DNA of 64,000 bases from Rhizobiales bacterium GAS188. GTDB taxonomy: Bacteria; Pseudomonadota; Alphaproteobacteria; Rhizobiales; Beijerinckiaceae. A program made the translations under genes and the position numbers. This document shows positions 33,934 through 43,196 of this stretch, piece after piece. A model generated the notes under the pieces. That model had not been told where the DNA came from, did no database searches, and saw nothing but the letters and a program-made list of their open reading frames with translations. Numbering within the stretch: position 1 is the first letter of the stretch; the number at the start of each line of letters is the position of its first letter. The stretch is from assembly GCA_900104855.1 (NCBI GenBank), contig FNSS01000002.1, forward strand, positions 186,001 through 250,000, in the 5' to 3' direction.

Positions 33934-35258
33934 CTTCGAACTCGGACATGAATTGCGTTCGATCGAAGAGAAGGGCGCATTAGAGTCGAGCGGACAGATG
34001 CGCGACCTGTGCGCCGACCTCGTAAAGGGCTTCGCGGGCGTAACGGAAACTCTGCGAGTTTGGACGTGACAGGAAGGGGCAGGTCTTCTTCCGAAAGAAG
34101 GCCTGCTATGTGCTCGGCGAGAATGCGGCCGAAGACCGTCCCGGGCGCAATCCCTCGGCCATTGTAACCGCTGATCGAGACCACCTTCGGCGCGAGGCGA
34201 TGGAACTTCGGGAGTGCATCGGCTGTCATCCCGATCCAGCCGTACCACTCGGCCTCAAACTCGAAGTCCCCAATGTGCGGAAACAAACGCTTCAACGTCC
34301 GCCTGGTCCAGCTCCGATGGATCGGTAGGCCTGTGCCCCGTAGCGCACCAACGCTACCGAATATGAGCCGCCCCGATTTGTCCAAGCGGAAAGAGGAGAG
34401 AACTTCCTTCGTATCCCAAGCGCCTTGACGCTCGGGCAGTATGGCGCGCCGCAGCTTGTTTCCGAGAGGCTTCGTTGCAATGTTGAAATAAGGCAAAAGG
34501 ATGAGTTCGGCTCGAATTTCCGGCCAAGGTGCAGTCGTGTAGTCGTTGGTGGCGACGACGATCCAGTCGGCGACGACCGATCCCTTTGCGGTCGTGACCC
34601 GCCAGCCGCCCCCTTGGCGTTCAACGCCATCGACCCGGCTTCCCGTAAATATGCCTGCGCCCGCCGCCATCGCCGCCCGGGCAAGCCCACGCGCATAGGC
34701 GAGAGGCTGAATGGTGCCGGCCCGCCGGTCAAGAAGCGAACCGGAATAGGCCATCGTACCGACCCTTCTTGCCGTCTCCTCAACACTCAGAAGCTCGACC
34801 GGCGCGCCGCGCGCTTGCCATTGGCGGGCTCGTTCAGTGAGTTCTTCAAAACCCTTTCGCCCGACGCCGCAATGGAGCGTGCCGGCCATTTCCAGTTCGC
34901 AGTCGATGCCATGCCTCTCGATGATGTCAAAGACGAGCCTAGGCGCATTGCCAAGAAGATCGAGGAGGCGCTCTCCATAGACTGGTCCCAGAATCCCCGG
35001 CATGTCCTCCGGCATAACCCACATGCCGGCATTGACGAGGCCGGCATTCCTTCCTGAGCCGCCGAAACCAATCTCAGCGCCTTCGAGCACGGTGACGCGG
35101 AGGCCTCTTTCTGCAAGATGCAGGGCCGAAGAAAGACCCGTATAGCCGGCACCGACGACGACGACGTCAGCGGGTGTATCGCCGGCAAGCGGTTCTGTTC
35201 TGGGCGCCTCAGGCGCAGTGCTCTCCCAAAGGCCGTGGGAACGGGGATTATTGAGCAT
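33930..35258 (-). CDS. DAO-family FAD oxidoreductase (PuuB-like), altered C-terminus
   Basis: 442-aa protein with FAD motif VVVVGAGYTGLSSALHLAER near residue 32 and the DAO-family segments GFGGSGRNAGLVNAGMW and ISGYNGRGIAPGTVFGR. Closest in style to gamma-glutamylputrescine oxidases. The expected family ending FRYAREALYEVGAQVAHLSA lies in the neighbouring frame; an AAA run at 34047-34049 probably contains one extra base. The shift replaces about 20 native residues by a longer basic tail. Without it the stop would be at 33980. The enzyme core is intact. Confidence 0.85.
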   Translation of the reverse strand: MLNNPRSHGLWESTAPEAPRTEPLAGDTPADVVVVGAGYTGLSSALHLAERGLRVTVLEGAEIGFGGSGRNAGLVNAGMWVMPEDMPGILGPVYGERLLDLLGNAPRLVFDIIERHGIDCELEMAGTLHCGVGRKGFEELTERARQWQARGAPVELLSVEETARRVGTMAYSGSLLDRRAGTIQPLAYARGLARAAMAAGAGIFTGSRVDGVERQGGGWRVTTAKGSVVADWIVVATNDYTTAPWPEIRAELILLPYFNIATKPLGNKLRRAILPERQGAWDTKEVLSSFRLDKSGRLIFGSVGALRGTGLPIHRSWTRRTLKRLFPHIGDFEFEAEWYGWIGMTADALPKFHRLAPKVVSISGYNGRGIAPGTVFGRILAEHIAGLLSEEDLPLPVTSKLAEFPLRPRSPLRGRRTGRASVRSTLMRPSLRSNAIHVRVRR

Positions 35259-35505
35259 AGGTGGCCACTCGCCCGGTCGGTAGTAGCAATGGGGTGACTA
35301 TAGCGAGCCCGAAAACACAGACCTTGACGACGAGATAGGCGCTTCCCCAGGTCAGATAGACAATCGGCAAGTCACAATAGATGCCGAGCGAAGCGCTTGC
35401 CTCCACGATGTAGTCGTATTCGCCCTCGATCGGGTCCGTATCGGCCATGTGACGTTGCCTCAACCGTGCTTGCCAGTTTAAGGAGGCGCCTGCGTCCCTT
35501 GGCAC
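35248..35505 (-). CDS. Composite small ORF, doubtful
   Basis: 85-aa frame. An internal start MADTDPIEGEYDYIV resembles the N-terminus of GMC oxidoreductases (YDYIVVGAGSAG), but continues as a hydrophobic segment SAYLVVKVCVFGLAIVTPLL like the end of an MlaE-type permease. It probably is a fusion of two gene fragments across a deletion. It overlaps the start of the next oxidoreductase by 11 bp. Confidence 0.35.
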   Translation of the reverse strand: MPRDAGASLNWQARLRQRHMADTDPIEGEYDYIVEASASLGIYCDLPIVYLTWGSAYLVVKVCVFGLAIVTPLLLPTGRVATYAQ

Positions 35506-35668
35506 ATCCCAAACAATCGCCGCACCTCGGTCAAGTTCCGGAAAGGGTGCGAAGCTGCCATTCGCTGAAGCGGCAATGGTGCTGATGCGCCTGTAATAGC
35601 CGTCCCGACCAATTCAATTTCTGATCGGCGAACCATCCAACCGGCATAAACTCCCGCGCCACCTCATC

Positions 35669-36335
35669 TCATTCGATCACCTCGTCGGCGCGAGCGAGGA
35701 TCGACGGCGTGATGGTGAGGCCAAGCGCCTTGGGCGGCCCGCACCCTCGCCGCCAAGGACGGGTCAGCTTCCTCGATGGCGCGCAGCAAGAGACCGGCAA
35801 AGGGCGCCGTCGCAGGATTGTAAAGGACCGCCACATGCGCCACGGGCGGAGTGATCTGCGCCAGCATCCCCAGCCATTTGCCGGCCATCGGCGTGTCGAA
35901 ATCGGTGAAGCCGGTGATGTTGCCGCCGGGGCGCGACAGGCTTGCGACGAAGCCTTGGCCGACCGGATCGGTGATGATCGCGAATACGATGGGGATCGTG
36001 CTGGTTCGCCGCCGCAGTTCCTCGACGCACGGGGTGCTCACTGCCAAGATTACATCGGAGGCAAGTGCGACCAACTCGCCCGCGAAGCGCGCCATGCGGG
36101 CGTGATCGCCACCGCCGTAGCGCCAGTCGATCCGCAGATTGCGGTCCTCTTTCCAATTGAGCGCGGCGAGCCCCTGAAGCAAGGCGGCGACCCTCGGCTG
36201 CCAAACGGGATCGTTTGCGGCATTCCCGGCGAGCACGCCGAGGTGGCGCATCTTGTTTCCCTGCTGCGCGCGAGCAGGGAGCGGCCACGCCATCGCCGCG
36301 CCGCCGAAAATCGTGAGCAATTCGCGTCGTCTCAT
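35669..36335 (-). pseudogene. ABC substrate-binding protein (TrpX-like) with internal deletion
   Basis: ATG 36335 opens a normal exported substrate-binding protein (MRRRELLTIFGGAAMAWPLP, Tat-like RR start) for about 200 residues, including DPVGQGFVASLSRPGGNITG and the CVEELRRRTSTIPIVF core. It then jumps, out of frame, to ALGLTITPSILARADEVIE, the usual family C-terminus ending at 35669. About 90-100 residues are missing. The in-frame reading gives a nonsense tail to 35664. Confidence 0.85.
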
Positions 36336-36834
36336 CTGCCTTCTCCAGGCTGGACCACGCTTTGTGCCATCGGATGCATAGCATATTGCACCCCGGGCAT
36401 TCTGGGAATTGGATCACGTCCGGAATGGCCGAGTGACCATTCTTCTTCGTCGCCCCGACCGACCGCTATGGTGAAGGGTTTCGGACGCTGGCCTCTGGCA
36501 CAGGCGCTGCGTCACGCGCGGTTGAGGCCGGCGTTTGAAAGCCTCCCAAGGAGGAAACCGCGTGATGGAAGCGCCGACGTGGCGAGCGCGGTCTATGGGG
36601 ATTTGAGGATCGTGGGCTGTCGGTGTCGCGCGCTCGAAAGGAAGATCGAGCGCACTCTTGTCGGATTGGAGGGTCGAAGGGCGCGTCTCTTGCCGCTGGA
36701 GGGATCAGGTTCGGGGCGCCGAGGGCGCTTGGATGGGGAACGCAGAGCATTATCGAGCAAAGCGCGTCGACGCTGGCGAGCGGCCAGCGGTGAGAACGGG
36801 CGGCGTTGCGACGCGGCGGGCGACTCGATCTCGA
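36336..36834. other. Gap before IS91-type element
   Basis: About 500 bp with no supported gene. It presumably contains the 3' end of the IS91-type element (downstream of its transposase), but I could not locate a terminus. Confidence 0.4.
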
Positions 36835-38043
36835 TCATGATGTGTCGATCCTGATCTGGCTGTGCGAAGCGGGGCGCTGAGCGCCTGCGCGTTCGAAGGT
36901 CTCGATGATGATCATGCGGCCACCGCAGCATGGGCATGGACGCGAAGGGGTGGGCGGATCGGCGTCGCCGGGGTCATTGACGCCGCCGTCTTGACGGGCC
37001 TGCGCGGCAACCGCGAGCAACCGGCGCGCGAGGGCAATATTGTGCGCGCGGACGCCGCTGGCGAATAGGCCGCAATGGCGAATGCGGTGGAAGCCGCTCG
37101 GCAGGACGTGAATGAGAAAGCGGCGGATGAACTCTGGGACGGCGAGCCTCATCGTCTTGTGGCGATCACGCCCCTTGATCCGATAGTCTTTCCATTTGAA
37201 CGCAACGGCGCCCTCTTGGAGCGCGGTCAGCCGGGCGTTGGATATGGCGACGCGATGTGTGTAGCGGGAGAGATAAGCCAGCACGGCCTCGGGTCCGCCA
37301 AAGGGTCGCTTGGCGTAGACAACCCATTCCACCGTGCGCAACGGCGCCAGAAAGGCCGTGAATGCAGCGCGCGCCGAAAGGTCGGCGTGGGCGCCAAAAA
37401 ACTGCAGGCGGCCGGCGTCGAACGCGGCCATGAGCTTTTCGAGGAAGAGACGACGGAACAGCCGAGAAAGAACCCGCACCGGCAGAAAGAAGCCGGGCCG
37501 GCAGGCGACCCACCGCAGACCATCCAGCGAGAGGCCGCCCCCCGGCGCGATCATGTGAATGTGCGGATGATGCGTGAGCGCCGATCCCCAGGTGTGGAGA
37601 ACGGATACGGCGCCGACGCGCGCGCCCAAGTGTTTTGGATCGGCCGCGATCGTGATCAGCGTTTCGGACGACACCTTGAACAGAATGTCATAGACCGTCG
37701 CCTTGTTCTGATAGGCGATGTCGGCGACGGCGGCCGGCAGCGTGAACACGAGGTGATAATAGGCAACGGGCAAGAGTTCGACTTCGCGCTCGGCGAGCCA
37801 CGTTCTGGCCGCCGCGCCCTGACACTTCGGACAATGACGGTTACGACACGAGTTGTAAGCGATGATCGTGTGAGCGCAATCCTCGCAACGCGCGACATGA
37901 CCGCCGAGCGCCGCCGTGCGGCAGTTCTCGATCGCCGCCATCACTTTCAATTGGCCAAGACTCACATGGCCGGCGTTGGCCTCACGCCAAGCCTGGCCGT
38001 GGGCGCGGAAGATATCCGCGACCTCCAGGACGGGACGCGGCAC
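36835..38043 (-). CDS. IS91-family transposase
   Basis: 402-aa rolling-circle transposase. The N-terminal zinc-binding part has CEDCAHTIIAYNSCRNRHCP KCQ; the HUH motif is HPHIHMIAPGGG; the tyrosine segment is YLSRYTHRVAIS; the C-terminus has a CPCCGG zinc knuckle. All key residues are present and the gene is full length, so it is probably active. It lies 12 bp downstream of the recombinase gene. Confidence 0.93.
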   Translation of the reverse strand: MPRPVLEVADIFRAHGQAWREANAGHVSLGQLKVMAAIENCRTAALGGHVARCEDCAHTIIAYNSCRNRHCPKCQGAAARTWLAEREVELLPVAYYHLVFTLPAAVADIAYQNKATVYDILFKVSSETLITIAADPKHLGARVGAVSVLHTWGSALTHHPHIHMIAPGGGLSLDGLRWVACRPGFFLPVRVLSRLFRRLFLEKLMAAFDAGRLQFFGAHADLSARAAFTAFLAPLRTVEWVVYAKRPFGGPEAVLAYLSRYTHRVAISNARLTALQEGAVAFKWKDYRIKGRDRHKTMRLAVPEFIRRFLIHVLPSGFHRIRHCGLFASGVRAHNIALARRLLAVAAQARQDGGVNDPGDADPPTPSRPCPCCGGRMIIIETFERAGAQRPASHSQIRIDTS

Positions 38044-38055
38044 GGGAAGCGGGCG

Positions 38056-38943
38056 TCATGCGGGCGCTTCGTGCTTGGTCGGGTTCTTGGCTAAGTTCAA
38101 GCTGAGCCGCTCCAGGGGGCTCGTTACGTCGCGGATCGTGTTGACGGCGACACGCGTATAGAGCGCGGTCGTATCGAGCTTGGCGTGTCCGAGCAGAACC
38201 TGGATCACCCTGATATCGACATTCTGTTCGAGCAAATGCGTGGCGAAGCTATGCCGCAGCGTGTGGGGCGACACGCGCTTGGCGATTCCCGCCGTCTGCG
38301 CCGCAGCGAAAACGGCGCGACGGAGCTGCCGGGCGGACATTGGGTTGACCGGATCGAGCCCAGGGAACAGCCAAGCCCGTGGGCGCGCCACATGCCACCA
38401 GTCGCGCAGTAACTCAAGCAGTTGCGGCGAGAGCATGACATAGCGATCCTTGTCGCCCTTGCCTTGCTCAACGCGGAGCGTCATGCGCTTGCTGTCGATA
38501 TCGGACACCTTCAACGCGACGACCTCGGACACGCGCAAACCGGCCCCATAAGCCACGCTGAGCGCCGCCTTGTATTTGACGCCGGGGGCGGCCTCCAGAA
38601 GTCGCGCCACTTCCTCGGGGCTCAACACGATCGGCGCCCTGCGCGGTTCGCGCACCAACGTCAGACGCCGGACCAGATCGTCCCGTTCGAGCGTCACCTT
38701 GAAAAAGAACCGGAGCGCGACGATCGCGGCATTGATGCTCCCCGGGCTCACATGGGTCTTCGTCATGTGCAATTGAAACAGACGAAGATCCTCGCTGGTG
38801 GCGGCATCGGGCGAGCGGCCGAGGAAAGCTGCGAAGTTTTTGACGTAACGGATGTAGTCCTTCTGGACCTTCTCCGCGAAATGACGAGCCGTCATGTCTT
38901 CGATCATGCGCTGGCGCAATGGGCTGATGGCCTTGTCGGTCAT
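38056..38943 (-). CDS. Tyrosine recombinase of IS91-type element
   Basis: 295-aa integrase with an N-terminal SAM-like core-binding domain (about 10-95) and a catalytic domain. Active-site residues are visible: Arg in AGLRVSEVVAL, His/Arg in HTLRHSFATHLL, His in LLGHAKLDTT and Tyr in ALYTRV. It resembles XerC/D-type phage integrases associated with IS91-like transposases. Its role may be resolving or targeting transposition products. Confidence 0.92.
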   Translation of the reverse strand: MTDKAISPLRQRMIEDMTARHFAEKVQKDYIRYVKNFAAFLGRSPDAATSEDLRLFQLHMTKTHVSPGSINAAIVALRFFFKVTLERDDLVRRLTLVREPRRAPIVLSPEEVARLLEAAPGVKYKAALSVAYGAGLRVSEVVALKVSDIDSKRMTLRVEQGKGDKDRYVMLSPQLLELLRDWWHVARPRAWLFPGLDPVNPMSARQLRRAVFAAAQTAGIAKRVSPHTLRHSFATHLLEQNVDIRVIQVLLGHAKLDTTALYTRVAVNTIRDVTSPLERLSLNLAKNPTKHEAPA

Positions 38944-38953
38944 GGCGATAGCT

Positions 38954-38997
38954 CCTGTCTCACACGAGGTTTAAAAACCCCATGATCTTGAGACAGG
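38954..38997. repeat. Inverted repeat at IS91-type element end
   Basis: cctgtctca (38954-38962) and tgagacagg (38989-38997) pair perfectly across a 26-nt spacer, just upstream of the recombinase ATG. It could be the element's terminal hairpin or a recombinase core site. Confidence 0.6.
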
Positions 38998-39082
38998 ACG
39001 GGAGAGCCCGTTATGCCGACATCCAATGAGCCTCGCCCGCGCTCCCGGCGGGGAAACCTTACCGCGCGAGCGGTTTAGTCCT

Positions 39083-39120
39083 TGGGTCGACTCCGGTCGT
39101 TCGGTGGTGGCCATTCTCGA
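39083..39120 (+). repeat. Short dispersed repeat, copy A
   Basis: Core tgggtcgactccggtcgttc, extended by ggtggccattctcga. Relatives are at 41098-41124 and 45014-45057. Confidence 0.65.
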
Positions 39121-39217
39121 CAGTCGCATATGGAAACCGGTCATTCCCGTGGGATGCCCGCCTCCAGCGAATGCAGGGCGCCACTTGCCTGGCATGGTCC
39201 GTGAATTCGGATGCTGG

Positions 39218-40981
39218 TCACTGCGAGGATTTCGGCACTTCACGCCAGAGAGGAGCGAGAAGGGCTGCGCCACGACCCACCAAAAGCTGAATCTCCTCGA
39301 GCGAGAGCCGTGGACGCAAACGCCCCGCCTCGCGTAGCGCCGCCATTGCCTCTTCCTTCCTGCCAAGGCTGGCCGCCGTGAGCGCTAGAACGATACGTGC
39401 GACATAGAACTGCGGATCGCGGCAGCAGGCTGCTCGCACTTCCTCGTGAGCCTCCGTCAGCCGACGATGTCTCGCCAAGGCGAGCGCATAGAAGGTTCCC
39501 CAGAATCCCAACCGATGGTCGCGGGGGCTGAGCCGCATCCCGTGCCGCAGTTTTTCAAGTCCCACATCGCCCATTTTCTCAAGAAAGCATTGCGAGGTCC
39601 CCAGCGCGACCCATGCCTGTGCATTGCTCGGATCGTTCTCGATAGCTCGCTCCAGTATTTCGCTGCCTCTTTGCACATCGCCGAGCTCCGCCAACGCGCA
39701 ACCCGCATAGCCCAGGACCTCGGAAGCATCCTGGTCGATCATCACCGCGCGTTCGGCTTCCGCGCGCGCTTCCGTCACGGCCGCTGCGGCGTCTGCGAGC
39801 AGGCCGAGCCGCGCGCCCAACGACAAAAAAAGGGCAAGCTGCGCGCGGGCGAGAGCGAAATCAGGATCCAGGGTCGTGGCTTGCCGCAACAGCGCCGTAG
39901 CCTGCGACAGCGTTTCTTCGCTCCAACCTTTGAGGCTGATCACACCGGCGCCCTGCCGGTAGCATGACCAAGCGTTCGGGTCGGCGTCGCGCCGCCGCCG
40001 AATCGAGGCAATTTCGGCGCGAACGAGTTCTGGTTCGATCCGGCTGGCGATCGCCCGGGCGATTTGATCCTGCAGTTCGAGGACGTTTTCGGCTTGACCG
40101 TCAAATCGGTCGGCCCAGAGCTGTACCCCGGTCGTCGCGTCGATCAGCTGCGTGCCGACGCGCAGCTGCTGGCCGACGGGCCTCAGACTGCCTTCGATGA
40201 TATAGTGGACCCCAAGCTCGCGCCCGATCTGGCGGCTGTCGACTGAGCGGCCTTGGTAAGCAAAGGAAGATTGCCGGGCGATCACGATGAAGCCGGGGAT
40301 CCGAGCCAGCATTGTGAGCAAATCCTCGGTCATCGCCTCCGTCAGAAATTTGTATTCGCGCTCTTCGGAAAAACAGGTGAAAGGCAACACGGCAATGGAG
40401 GGCTGATCGGCTGACGGTTTCTGCGTTTCGGCCAGGGGAGCCCTCGAAGGACTGATTGCGCTAGAAGCTAGCGAGTAGACCCGCACCGGGCGCTCGATGT
40501 TTTTGAGAACCTGCTCACCGAGATCGGCGTACCGCTCTTTGATCTTGTCGCGCACCTGTTCGTACGCCGCGTTCGAGAGACAGATGCCGCCCGGCTCCGC
40601 GATGCCTTCCAAGCGCGCGGCGATGTTGACGCCGTCGCCCATTAGATCGCCGTCGCTCTCCTCGACCACATCGCCCAGGTGGATGCCGATGCGGAATTCG
40701 ATGCGGCGCTCGGTGGGCAGGCCGGCGTTGCGCTCGGCCGCGCCATTCTGCACTTCTATAGCGCAGCGGACCGCGTCGACCACGCTGCGGAACTCGATGA
40801 GACTTCCGTCGCCGGTGCGCTTGACCACGCGCCCGTGATGCACGGCGATGGTCGGATCGATGAGATCGCTGCGGAGTGCCCGTAGACGAGCCAGGGTTCG
40901 ATCCTCGTCGGAGCCGGCGAGCCGGCTGTAGCCGACGACATCGGCAATCAGGATAGCCGCAAGTTTCCGGGTCTCGCTCAT
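39218..40981 (-). CDS. Class III nucleotide cyclase with TolB-like and TPR regions
   Basis: 587-aa protein common in Rhizobiales. Residues 1-175 form an adenylate/guanylate cyclase catalytic domain: metal Asp in LIADVVGYSRL, VVKRTGDGSLIEF, and the second half GDGVNIAARLEGIAEPGGI. Residues ~190-310 resemble a TolB-like domain (IAVLPFTCFSEEREYKFLTE, GVHYIIEGSLRPVGQQLRVG). The rest is TPR-like helices (ERAIENDPSNAQAWVALGTS). It probably makes cAMP in response to protein binding by the TPR part; no membrane helix is seen. Full length. Confidence 0.9.
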   Translation of the reverse strand: MSETRKLAAILIADVVGYSRLAGSDEDRTLARLRALRSDLIDPTIAVHHGRVVKRTGDGSLIEFRSVVDAVRCAIEVQNGAAERNAGLPTERRIEFRIGIHLGDVVEESDGDLMGDGVNIAARLEGIAEPGGICLSNAAYEQVRDKIKERYADLGEQVLKNIERPVRVYSLASSAISPSRAPLAETQKPSADQPSIAVLPFTCFSEEREYKFLTEAMTEDLLTMLARIPGFIVIARQSSFAYQGRSVDSRQIGRELGVHYIIEGSLRPVGQQLRVGTQLIDATTGVQLWADRFDGQAENVLELQDQIARAIASRIEPELVRAEIASIRRRRDADPNAWSCYRQGAGVISLKGWSEETLSQATALLRQATTLDPDFALARAQLALFLSLGARLGLLADAAAAVTEARAEAERAVMIDQDASEVLGYAGCALAELGDVQRGSEILERAIENDPSNAQAWVALGTSQCFLEKMGDVGLEKLRHGMRLSPRDHRLGFWGTFYALALARHRRLTEAHEEVRAACCRDPQFYVARIVLALTAASLGRKEEAMAALREAGRLRPRLSLEEIQLLVGRGAALLAPLWREVPKSSQ

Positions 40982-41543
40982 GGCGCGGTCCCTCTGCCGC
41001 CGTCAGATTAGCACAAAGGGCGGGCGAGTACCGTTTCCACTCGATGATGGGCGATTTCAGGCAAACGAAGGCAAACTCCGAACCATTGGCCGAACGGCCG
41101 CAATGGGTCGACACCGGCCGTTCGACCGCGCGCGATGCACGGCTTCCAATTCGTGCCACTGCCGTGCACCGCGTCCATAAGCGTCCTGTCATCGTTCGGC
41201 GCCCTGGAGCTATTGACGCGGCGGGATACTGGCCAAGCCTGCGAGTAGCCCGCTGAGGCGCCGGTGAGCAAGTCCGCGCCGCCATTGCCTGTCGGCCAAG
41301 CGTCGAGCCTCTCTGGCGAGAGGAAGACGGGTTGGCGTCGGTTACGATCATCGTGCAAGAGCGGATCGTCTCGCTGCTCTCGCGATTGGTCCAGCGATCC
41401 CGGCGCAAAAAAATAGAGCGCGGTGAGCCAATTCGTCACAACCCCTTTCGGTGTTGTCGATGTCGAGATCAGGCTTTGGTCCACGCACCCCTTTTGGTGG
41501 CGTCAAAGGCACGCGTCAGCGCAAGGCATTTGGTTGGAAAGCG
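40982..41543. other. Gap with repeat copy B
   Basis: 560 bp with no supported gene. Contains the dispersed repeat copy B. The minus frame 41008-41484 has no recognisable similarity. Confidence 0.45.
41098..41124 (+). repeat. Short dispersed repeat, copy B
   Basis: ccgcaa followed by tgggtcgacaccggccgttc; the left part matches copy C and the core matches copy A. Confidence 0.65.
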
Positions 41544-42401
41544 CTACGCCACATTCTCCTTGAAGCTCGCCAAGGTGCGCTGCCACGCGGTCTTTGCGGC
41601 TGCCTCGTTGTAGCGGGCGCTCTGGGTGTCGTCGTTGAAGGCGTGGTTCGCGCCTTCATAATAGTAGAGCGTGTATTTAATCTTTGCGGCCTTGAGCGCC
41701 TCCTCATAAGCCGGCACCAGGGCTCCCAGTCGCGTGTCCAGCTTCGGGTCGGCATAGTTTAGGAGGAGCGCCGCCTTGATCTTGCTGACGGAGGCGGCAT
41801 CCGGGGGCGTGCCGTAATAGACGACTGCCGCATTGAGGGTCGGATCGCTGACCGCTATCTGGTTGATGAGGCCCCAGCAGAAGCCCACCGCGCCGACCTT
41901 GCCATTGCTGTCGGGACGAGAGCGCAGATAGGCAACCCCGGCGAGCGCGTCCCCGGTCGCTTGGCTGCTGTCGAGCTTGGAGAAAAGCTTCATCGCCTCG
42001 TCTTCTTCCTTTGGGGTGCCGCCAAGCTGCGATAGAAAATCGACCGCGAGCGCCACATAGCCTTCCGTCGCGAGGCGCCGCGCGACATCCTCGATATGCG
42101 GGTTGAGACCACGGTTCTGGTGCACCACCACGATGCCGCCGTGCTTGCCGTCGCCAGCGGGCTTCGCCAGATAGGCTTTGACGTCGCCTGAAGCGCCCTT
42201 ATAGGTCACTCGCTCGGCGGTGATGCGCGGATCGGCCTCGGCGACGATGGCCGCCCGCGCGTAGTTCGACTGCAGCAAGGGCAACAGCGCCGTGGCGGCA
42301 GCCATGCTGCCAAGGATCTTCGCTGCCCTTTCAAGAAACAGCCGCCGATCGAGATGCGTGTGAACGAAATCGTCGTAAAGATTGATGATGCGTTGGTCCA
42401 C
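41544..42401 (-). CDS. Dienelactone-hydrolase-family protein
   Basis: 285-aa alpha/beta hydrolase. The N-terminus has RRLFLERAAKI and a hydrophobic stretch, a Tat-like export signal starting late. The hydrolase domain has the nucleophile Cys175 in VGAVGFCWG, Asp in NYADPKLDTR and His in EGANHAFNDD. Relatives (YghX type) usually read GFCWGGG here; two glycines after Cys-Trp-Gly are missing, which could alter the nucleophile elbow. Substrate unknown; likely a carboxymethylenebutenolidase-like esterase outside the cytoplasm. Confidence 0.88.
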   Translation of the reverse strand: MDQRIINLYDDFVHTHLDRRLFLERAAKILGSMAAATALLPLLQSNYARAAIVAEADPRITAERVTYKGASGDVKAYLAKPAGDGKHGGIVVVHQNRGLNPHIEDVARRLATEGYVALAVDFLSQLGGTPKEEDEAMKLFSKLDSSQATGDALAGVAYLRSRPDSNGKVGAVGFCWGLINQIAVSDPTLNAAVVYYGTPPDAASVSKIKAALLLNYADPKLDTRLGALVPAYEEALKAAKIKYTLYYYEGANHAFNDDTQSARYNEAAAKTAWQRTLASFKENVA

Positions 42402-43196
42402 GTTTGGTCTCCTCGGTCGTAGTTTGCGGGACTGAGTCGCTCAAGCTGGGTCGCCACGAGTATCGGATCTGTCTCCAGCGATTGTAGCATTCTCGTGACA
42501 CCCGGCACGTCGTGGAGTGGGCCTCGTTTCTTCGGCCCGCGCGGAAAGAGCGGCACGGAGGTACCGGTCGAGCCGACTTCCATCGCCTCCCCCATGAGGG
42601 CGCGCCACCCTTGATCGCGCATAGCGCAATTCGGTGGTCGTCCCGCCATCACGTCTCGTTGAGGCCGCCGCATCGGACGCAGTCGAGCTTGCTGTCCTCA
42701 GCGGGAAACAGCTGAGGACGCGGTCCCGCTGCATGGAACGGAGCTACGCGTCGAGGGACGAGGTGCACCCTTCGTGATGGGATTTGAGCGCTTCGGCAAG
42801 ATTGCCCTGCGCAACTTCAACTTCCCCGACTCGACCATAGGACAGCGGCCAGGTCACGCCGCCAGACTTTGTTGTCAGGCTGCAAGGCGAACGAGATCCA
42901 GCATGATGTCGCGCGAATTCTCTGCATCGGCGAGCGCGCCGGCGGTGTCGCCGAGAGCCAACAACGTCGTCACCGCCTCATGGAGCGCTACGCTCTGGCT
43001 GCGGCGTAGGTCCGGGCTGGTTTCTCCGGAGGGGCAAGGCGTCCAAAATCCGCGTCCAGATCAAGAGCCAAAGTCGATAGGCGCCAGCCGTCGACCAGGC
43101 TTGCTCGTCGCGGCGCTGGACTCGCTGACTCGCCGCGGACCACGATGAGGTCGTTGTCCCCCCTGTTTGAGGCCGCTCGGGCTCAGATTCGCCGCT
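42402..43196. other. Long gap with one protein relic
   Basis: No intact gene. On the minus strand near 43020-42880 the translation DLRRSQSVALHEAVTTLLAL GDTAGALADAENSRDIMLDL reads to a stop, resembling the end of a TPR-type protein; its 5' part is lost or frameshifted. Confidence 0.35.

Larger units (their letters stand above)
36835..38997 (-). mobile_element. IS91-type element with tyrosine recombinase
   Basis: Two minus-strand genes, integrase then Y2 transposase, separated by 12 bp, with a 9-bp inverted repeat beyond the integrase start. This two-gene layout is known for a subset of IS91-family elements, which move by rolling-circle replication and can carry adjacent DNA. Outer limits are approximate: the right edge is taken at the inverted repeat, the left edge at the transposase stop. 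Confidence 0.75.
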
